A stretch of DNA of 9,720 bases from DATBFX01 sp036558305 (GTDB taxonomy: Bacteria > Chloroflexota > Chloroflexia > Thermomicrobiales > UBA6265). The translations under genes and the position numbers were made by a program. The notes below the pieces were generated by a model, which saw only the letters and a list, made by a program, of their open reading frames with translations, searched no databases and was not told where the DNA came from. The stretch covers positions 1 to 9,720 of the forward strand of contig DATBFX010000199.1 in NCBI GenBank assembly GCA_036558305.1, in the 5' to 3' direction. Shown one piece after another: positions 5,760 to 9,720 of the stretch. Numbering within the stretch: position 1 is the stretch's first letter; the number at the start of each line of letters is the position of its first letter.

Positions 5760-6608
5760 GTGGCGACGACCGACGGTTATGCCCACCCCGCGGCGCTCGT
5801 CGAGACCGCCTGGGTCGCCGACCATCGCCGCGACGCCGGGTTGCGGCTGGTCGAGGTCGACGGCGACGCGGCGACCTACGACACCGGGCACATCCCCGGC
5901 GCCGTCGGTTGGCACTGGCGACGCGACCTCCAGCGGCGCCCCAGCCGCGACATCCCGACCCGAGAGGAGTGGGAGGCTCTGTTGTGTCGCGCGGGGATCG
6001 CCAACGAGACCCGCGTCGTGCTCTACGGCGACGACCGCAACGCGTTCGCCGCCTTCGCCTACTGGCTGTTCAAACTCCACGGTCACGCCGATGTCGCCCT
6101 GATGAACGGCGGCCGGGTCAAGTGGCTCGCCGAGGGTCGCGAGGTGACCACCGAGGCGACGACGGTGGCGCCGGCTGCCTATCGCGTCGCTTCCATTAAT
6201 CTCGGGTTCCGCGCCTTCCGCGACGACATTGCCGCCTCCCTCGGTGGCGGGACGACCTTGGTGGACGTCCGCTCGCCCAAGGAGTACAGCGGCGAGTTGC
6301 TCGCCCCGGAAAACCTGCCCCAGGAGGGCGCGCAGCGGGGCGGCCACATCCCCGGCGCCCGGAACGTGCCGTGGGCATCGGCCGTGGCCGAGGACGGCAC
6401 GTTCAAGTCCGCCGCCGTGTTGCGGACGCTCTGCGGCGGCAAGGGGATCGTCGCGGACAGACCGACGATCGCCTACTGCCGGATCGGGGAGCGCAGCGCC
6501 CACACCTGGTTCGTGCTGGCCGAACTGCTCGGCCACCCCAACGTCCGCAACTACGACGGCGGCTGGACCGAGTGGGGATCCCTGATCGGGGCGCCGATCG
6601 AGCGGTGA
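5760..6608 (+). CDS. two-domain rhodanese sulfurtransferase (thiosulfate sulfurtransferase type)
   Basis: This encodes 282 residues from a GTG start, with GGAGGAG (5747-5753) six bases upstream. The frame is open much further 5' but that part only overlaps the STAND gene. The N-terminal rhodanese domain (about 10-130) has DTGHIPGAVGWHW and VVLYGDDRNAFAAFAYW; its active-site position carries Asp instead of Cys, as expected for the inactive half. The C-terminal domain (about 150-275) has VDVRSPKEYSGELLAPE, RGGHIPGARNVPW and the catalytic loop C240-R-I-G-E-R-S, then NYDGGWTEWGSL. This is the pattern of the CysA/SseA-type sulfurtransferases, which move sulfane sulfur from thiosulfate or a similar donor to cyanide or a thiol acceptor. 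The CRIGER loop favours thiosulfate over 3-mercaptopyruvate. No signal peptide is seen, so it is probably cytoplasmic. Its physiological acceptor is not evident from context. Confidence 0.93.
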   Translation: MATTDGYAHPAALVETAWVADHRRDAGLRLVEVDGDAATYDTGHIPGAVGWHWRRDLQRRPSRDIPTREEWEALLCRAGIANETRVVLYGDDRNAFAAFAYWLFKLHGHADVALMNGGRVKWLAEGREVTTEATTVAPAAYRVASINLGFRAFRDDIAASLGGGTTLVDVRSPKEYSGELLAPENLPQEGAQRGGHIPGARNVPWASAVAEDGTFKSAAVLRTLCGGKGIVADRPTIAYCRIGERSAHTWFVLAELLGHPNVRNYDGGWTEWGSLIGAPIER

Positions 6609-6700
6609 TCCGGGTGCGCAGTGTGCGCGATGACCAGACCGGCGGCCACGCCGCGAGGCGGCGATCGTCACGTCCGGCTCGACGATGAGGGGTCGTTCCG

Positions 6701-8770
6701 ATGGATGGTCAACGGTTTGACGCGTTGGCGCGGCTCGTCGCCGTCAGGTCGTCGCGACGGTCGATTCTCGGTGCCGCGGCGTCGGCTCTGACGACGGGAA
6801 TCCTCCGCGCCGCGCCGGCGGCCGCGATCGCCTGTCGCGGCGCCGGTCAGCTCTGTAGCAAGAACGCCAATTGTTGTTCCGATCTGTGCGTGCAGGACGC
6901 CGACAATCGACGGCGTTGCCATTGCCCTGACAAGACCGATATCTGTGGCGATGTCTGCATCGATCCCGCGACCGGGTACCTCGCCGACCCCCGAAATTGC
7001 GGTGGGTGCGGCGTGCGGTGCCGGAGCGGCGTCTGTCTCTCCGGCGTCTGCGGTAAGGCGCTCGGAGAAGCGTGCGCGGCCGGCGGCGAGTGTGGCAGCG
7101 GGTTCTGCGTCGACGGTCTCTGTTGCGACCGCGCGTGCGACGGCCAGTGCCAGACATGCGCCAAGCAGGGCCGCTGCCGGATCGTGACCGGCGCGCCTGT
7201 CGCCGGACGCGCCGCCTGCCTCGGAACGGGCGCCTGCACCGGCGCCTGCGATGGTCAACACCCCGCCTGCGTCTACCCGGGCGGGAAGACGACCTGCGAC
7301 GACTCGACGTGCGTCGACGGGACTCAGACCGATTATGCCTGCGACGGAGCCGGCAACTGCGCCGCCGCCACCACCGACTGCGGTCTCTACGTCTGCGGTG
7401 CCGATGCCTGCTTGACGACCTGCGGCGACGACGGCGATTGTCTCAAGGTTGCCTTCTGCGACGGCGGTATCTGCACCGGCGATCTGCCGAACGGGCAGCC
7501 GTGCGACCGGCGCGCCGAGTGCCAATCCGGTCACTGTGTCGATGGGGTCTGCTGCGACTCGGCGTCTTGTCCCGCGTGCCACGCCTGCGACGTCGGGGGC
7601 AACCTCGGAACGTGCGTGGCCGTGGCCGACGAGACGACCTGCGGGACGGATCGTGTCTGTTGTGCCGGCGTCTGCTGCGCACCGGGCGCCGCCTGCGACG
7701 GCGACACCTGTGCGGCCACCTGTCTCGCCATTGGCGAGGCGTGTCGATTCACCGATGACTGCTGTCCGGGCGAGTTCACCACCTGCAACGAAGAATCGGC
7801 TACCTTCGAAGATCGGTGTTGCAACACGCTCGGCGGACCATGCTTCGTCGATGAGGGGAGTATCGGCCAGTCTCCGTTCGGCTGCTGTACCCTCTATTTC
7901 GGATCCCCCGTGAGAGGAAGCCAGGTCTTCTGCGGACCCTCCGATCAGGCAGGACCGGGCACATGCGGCGGTCCGGGTGCCTTTTGCGGAACCACCGACG
8001 AGATCTGCGTCTCGGGGGTGTGCTGCGAGTTCTATTGCTGCGACACGGGCCAGGCGTGCGTCGATGGTGTCTGCAAGAAGGGGGCGGGCGAGGCCTGCAC
8101 CGACGCGGAGATTTGCGCGAGCGGACTCTGCTGCGGCGGCCAGTGCGTCGATCGGAACGAGGAGCACTGCACGAGTTGCACCGATGGCTGCCCGCCGAAC
8201 CATTCCTGCGGCAGCGACGGCTGCAAGCTCGCCATCGGCCAGTCGTGCAGCGACGGTACCGATTGCGTCACCGGTTTTTGCTATAGCAACGTCTGCTGCG
8301 ACGAATGCGGCGGCCAATGCGGGCAGCCGCGGCCAAAGGGAACGCCCTGCAGCGGCGGTCATTGCTGCTTCGGCGTCTGCCAAGCGACTCAGCCGCCAGA
8401 CCCCTACTCGTGCGGTGTCTGCGGCGACGAAATCTGTCCGGTCGGCGACATCTGCGCGTCGAATCACGAGTGCACCTGCACGCAGAGCTCGACCGTCGAC
8501 ACGAGCGCCGGCTGCCACGTGGTCCAACACTCCTGTCGCGACGCGGCGGGGCTGTGCGTGACCAGCACCGAAGGCGATTTGTTCTGCGAGTGGGTGGCCC
8601 AGAGCGATTGCAGCCGTACCTGTACCACCAGTGCCGATTGTCCGAACAGCACGATCTGCACGGGCAGCGGTACCAACATCTCCTGTTCGAGCGACTGGGT
8701 TTGCACGCCGACGACGTGCTGTCCGAGCAAGATCTGCGTGATCGCCCTCCCGAACGGGCGCCTGGCGTAG
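6701..8770 (+). CDS. large Cys-rich Tat-exported protein with repeated CxSGxCVDGxCC units
   Basis: This encodes 689 residues from the ATG at 6701; GAGGGG (6687-6692) lies 8 bases upstream. The N-terminus MDGQRFDALARL precedes a twin-arginine signal (S18-R19-R20-S-I-L, hydrophobic to about residue 42), so the protein should be exported folded. By hand count there are about 114 Cys in 689 residues, all from residue 45 onward, which suggests a chain of small disulfide-knotted modules outside the membrane. The recurring unit is G-x-x-C-x5-C-x-S/T-G-x-C-V-D-G-x-C-C-D. Clear examples are GEACAAGGECGSGFCVDGLC and GQPCDRRAECQSGHCVDGVC; GEACTDAEICASGLCCGG and GQSCSDGTDCVTGFC are looser ones. Similar repeats occur in myxobacterial surface proteins. 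There is no enzyme motif, sortase signal or C-terminal membrane helix. A structural, adhesive or metal-binding role is possible but unproven. It lies 92 bases after the rhodanese gene and before a paralogue. Confidence 0.9.
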   Translation: MDGQRFDALARLVAVRSSRRSILGAAASALTTGILRAAPAAAIACRGAGQLCSKNANCCSDLCVQDADNRRRCHCPDKTDICGDVCIDPATGYLADPRNCGGCGVRCRSGVCLSGVCGKALGEACAAGGECGSGFCVDGLCCDRACDGQCQTCAKQGRCRIVTGAPVAGRAACLGTGACTGACDGQHPACVYPGGKTTCDDSTCVDGTQTDYACDGAGNCAAATTDCGLYVCGADACLTTCGDDGDCLKVAFCDGGICTGDLPNGQPCDRRAECQSGHCVDGVCCDSASCPACHACDVGGNLGTCVAVADETTCGTDRVCCAGVCCAPGAACDGDTCAATCLAIGEACRFTDDCCPGEFTTCNEESATFEDRCCNTLGGPCFVDEGSIGQSPFGCCTLYFGSPVRGSQVFCGPSDQAGPGTCGGPGAFCGTTDEICVSGVCCEFYCCDTGQACVDGVCKKGAGEACTDAEICASGLCCGGQCVDRNEEHCTSCTDGCPPNHSCGSDGCKLAIGQSCSDGTDCVTGFCYSNVCCDECGGQCGQPRPKGTPCSGGHCCFGVCQATQPPDPYSCGVCGDEICPVGDICASNHECTCTQSSTVDTSAGCHVVQHSCRDAAGLCVTSTEGDLFCEWVAQSDCSRTCTTSADCPNSTICTGSGTNISCSSDWVCTPTTCCPSKICVIALPNGRLA

Positions 8771-8783
8771 CCCGCGAGGAGAC

Positions 8784-8811
8784 GGGCGGCGGGAGACGGG
8801 TGGGAAAGGGG
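8784..8811 (+). other. G-quadruplex motif with five G-tracts
   Basis: G-tracts at 8784-8786, 8791-8793, 8798-8800, 8802-8804 and 8808-8811 are joined by loops of 4, 4, 1 and 3 bases, which fits the standard G3+N1-7 rule with one spare tract. The element starts 14 bases after the stop of the large Cys-rich gene and contains part of a direct repeat GGAGACGGG (8778-8786 and 8792-8800). In RNA it would form in the 3' trailer of that gene or the 5' leader of the next. Only the motif is seen; folding is inferred. Confidence 0.6.
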
Positions 8812-8821
8812 TGCCGAGTCG

Positions 8822-8837
8822 ACCGCGACTTCGCGGT
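8822..8837. repeat. short inverted repeat ACCGCGA/TCGCGGT
   Basis: Two 7-base arms are separated by two bases (CT). It is GC-rich and close to the larger palindrome 15 bases downstream. It could be part of a transcript-end structure, but there is no T-run after it. On its own it is weak evidence of function. Confidence 0.5.
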
Positions 8838-8852
8838 GGGTCGTTCTCTCAG

Positions 8853-8878
8853 CCGCGGCGGCCGCGCGGCCGCCGCGG
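8853..8878. repeat. perfect 26-bp palindrome
   Basis: CCGCGGCGGCCGC is followed directly by its exact reverse complement with no spacer. All bases are G or C. It lies midway between the two Cys-rich genes, 58 bases before the ATG of the second. Because there is no loop it would form a very stable hairpin or cruciform; it lacks a following T-run. It could act as a factor-independent pause, an attenuator in the leader of the downstream gene, or a dimeric protein site. Confidence 0.85.
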
Positions 8879-8936
8879 TCTCGCCGTCGCCGGCCGCCGA
8901 GAGCGGGTGAAGACCTTCGCACGAGGGAGGAACACC

Positions 8937-9720
8937 ATGGACGGCGAACGCTTCGACCAATTGACCAGACGTCTCGTGCGCCGGGCCGACCGGCGCGCCG
9001 TCGTGGCCGGGCTTGTCGGGGCGGTCGCCGGCGGGTTGTTTGGGGTGGGCGATGCCGGCGCAGCGGTCTGCCGGATGCCTGGCGACAGTTGCCGCGAAGG
9101 TGCCAACTGCTGCTCGGGCGTTTGTGGTCCCAAAGAAACCGGCGGTCGCCACCGTTGCCTGTGCCAGTCGCCCGCCGATTGCCCCGCCCCGCGTCGCTGC
9201 CGCGCCGCAACGTGCGAGGATGGGGTGTGCGGCACGCGGATCACCGCCGGTGACCCCTGCGACGACGGTAACGCCTGCACGACCGACGACGTCTGCGGGG
9301 ACGACGGTGGGTGCCGGGGCACGCCGATTCCGTGTCATGCGATCGATGCCTGCCATGTCGCCGGCGTCTGCGACCGGCGAACCGGTGTCTGTTCCAATCC
9401 GCCGGCACCAGCCAAGACCGTCTGCGGCTCCGCTCCAGACCTTTGCCATCTGCCACCCGCCTGCGACGGGGCCGGCGCCTGTGTGGACGGCGACCCGGTC
9501 GTCTGCACCGCCAAAGATTCGTGCCATGCGGTGGGCACCTGCGATCTCGGGACCGGCACCTGCTCCAACCCGCAACTCGCGGACGAGACGGCCTGCGCCC
9601 TCCCCGGCGGCGGCAGCGGTCACTGCTGCGGCGGCGTCTGCCGGGAGTGCTGCGCCGACGGCGACTGCGGGACCGGGCGGACGTGCAGCGGCGGCACGTG
9701 CGTCTGCGACCCGGCGACCT
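8937..9720 (+). CDS. second Cys-rich Tat-exported protein, 5' part (runs off right edge)
   Basis: This frame is open from the ATG at 8937 to the window end (261 codons, no stop). GAGGGAGG (8923-8930) lies six bases before the start. MDGERFDQLTRRL and a twin-arginine core (R19-R20) followed by an Ala/Val/Gly/Leu stretch match the preceding gene; both place the arginine pair at 19-20 and the first Cys at 45. The next modules, CRxxGxxC...NCCSxxC, also align with the paralogue. About 37 Cys occur in the visible 261 residues. From about residue 105 it carries a different repeat, DDGNACTTDDVC, then D-x-C-H-x-x-G-x-C-D-x-x-T-G-x-C-S-N-P at 137-155 and again at 194-212 (spacing 57 residues). That repeat is familiar from Cys-rich surface proteins of myxobacteria. 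It is probably exported and disulfide-rich; function unknown. Confidence 0.88.
   Translation, partial: MDGERFDQLTRRLVRRADRRAVVAGLVGAVAGGLFGVGDAGAAVCRMPGDSCREGANCCSGVCGPKETGGRHRCLCQSPADCPAPRRCRAATCEDGVCGTRITAGDPCDDGNACTTDDVCGDDGGCRGTPIPCHAIDACHVAGVCDRRTGVCSNPPAPAKTVCGSAPDLCHLPPACDGAGACVDGDPVVCTAKDSCHAVGTCDLGTGTCSNPQLADETACALPGGGSGHCCGGVCRECCADGDCGTGRTCSGGTCVCDPAT

Noticed and set aside
6830..6838. Lipoprotein signal at the first Cys of the large Cys-rich protein
   Set aside because: Cys45 is preceded by A-I-A without the usual Leu at -3, and the twin-arginine signal with an Ala-rich cleavage region explains the N-terminus better.
6668..8530. 620-residue minus-strand frame opposite the large Cys-rich gene
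   Set aside because: It is an Ala/Gly/Arg-rich shadow; the plus strand has a binding site, Tat signal and regular Cys spacing.
8268..9623. 451-residue minus-strand frame across both Cys-rich genes
   Set aside because: It spans the end of one real gene and the start of another and has no domain pattern; the plus-strand frame from 8937 has a strong binding site and paralogous N-terminus.

Overview
The window is very GC-rich bacterial DNA with short intergenic gaps. It most resembles a Thermomicrobia-type member of the Chloroflexota. Three traits point there: LuxR-tailed STAND ATPases of the 'LIGRERD' type, secreted proteins with 'AQDATP'-like N-termini, and Cys-rich Tat-exported proteins that open with MDGxRFDxL...RR. 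The assignment is inferred from gene style, since there is no rRNA or other marker; an actinobacterium or myxobacterium is less likely but not excluded.

Layout: (1) Positions 1-1090, minus strand: a secreted NTF2/SnoaL-like protein, followed downstream by the 5' end of a Tat-exported His-containing protein that leaves the window. (2) Positions 1091-1343: a divergent intergenic region. (3) Positions 1344-5625, plus strand: a LuxR-type regulator with a GTG start, a small 89-aa protein of unknown function, and a large STAND NTPase/TPR/LuxR regulator. (4) Positions 5760-6608: a two-domain rhodanese sulfurtransferase with the CRIGER active-site loop. (5) Positions 6701-9720: two consecutive paralogous Cys-rich Tat-exported proteins, the second open at the right edge.

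The most unusual content is structural. Within 1.7 kb (2504-4186) there are three foldback elements whose arms are built from 7- or 8-base tandem repeats, with a different repeat unit in each. Two lie in the gaps on either side of the 89-aa gene. The third lies inside the open reading frame of the STAND regulator, at the linker after the NTPase module. All three appear to share GGG(A)GCA at the 5' arm/loop junction and TTCC at the 3' junction, which suggests one element family with interchangeable arms. The octamer copy inside the regulator would change reading frame with any single-unit gain or loss, so the locus could behave like a slippage switch. The gap between the two Cys-rich genes holds a five-tract G-quadruplex motif and a perfect 26-bp palindrome.

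Functionally, the window pairs two HTH regulators that have no visible receiver domain with extracytoplasmic proteins. A shared pathway is not demonstrated. No tRNA, rRNA, CRISPR array, transposase or replication origin was seen, and no gene-free stretch exceeds 300 bases.
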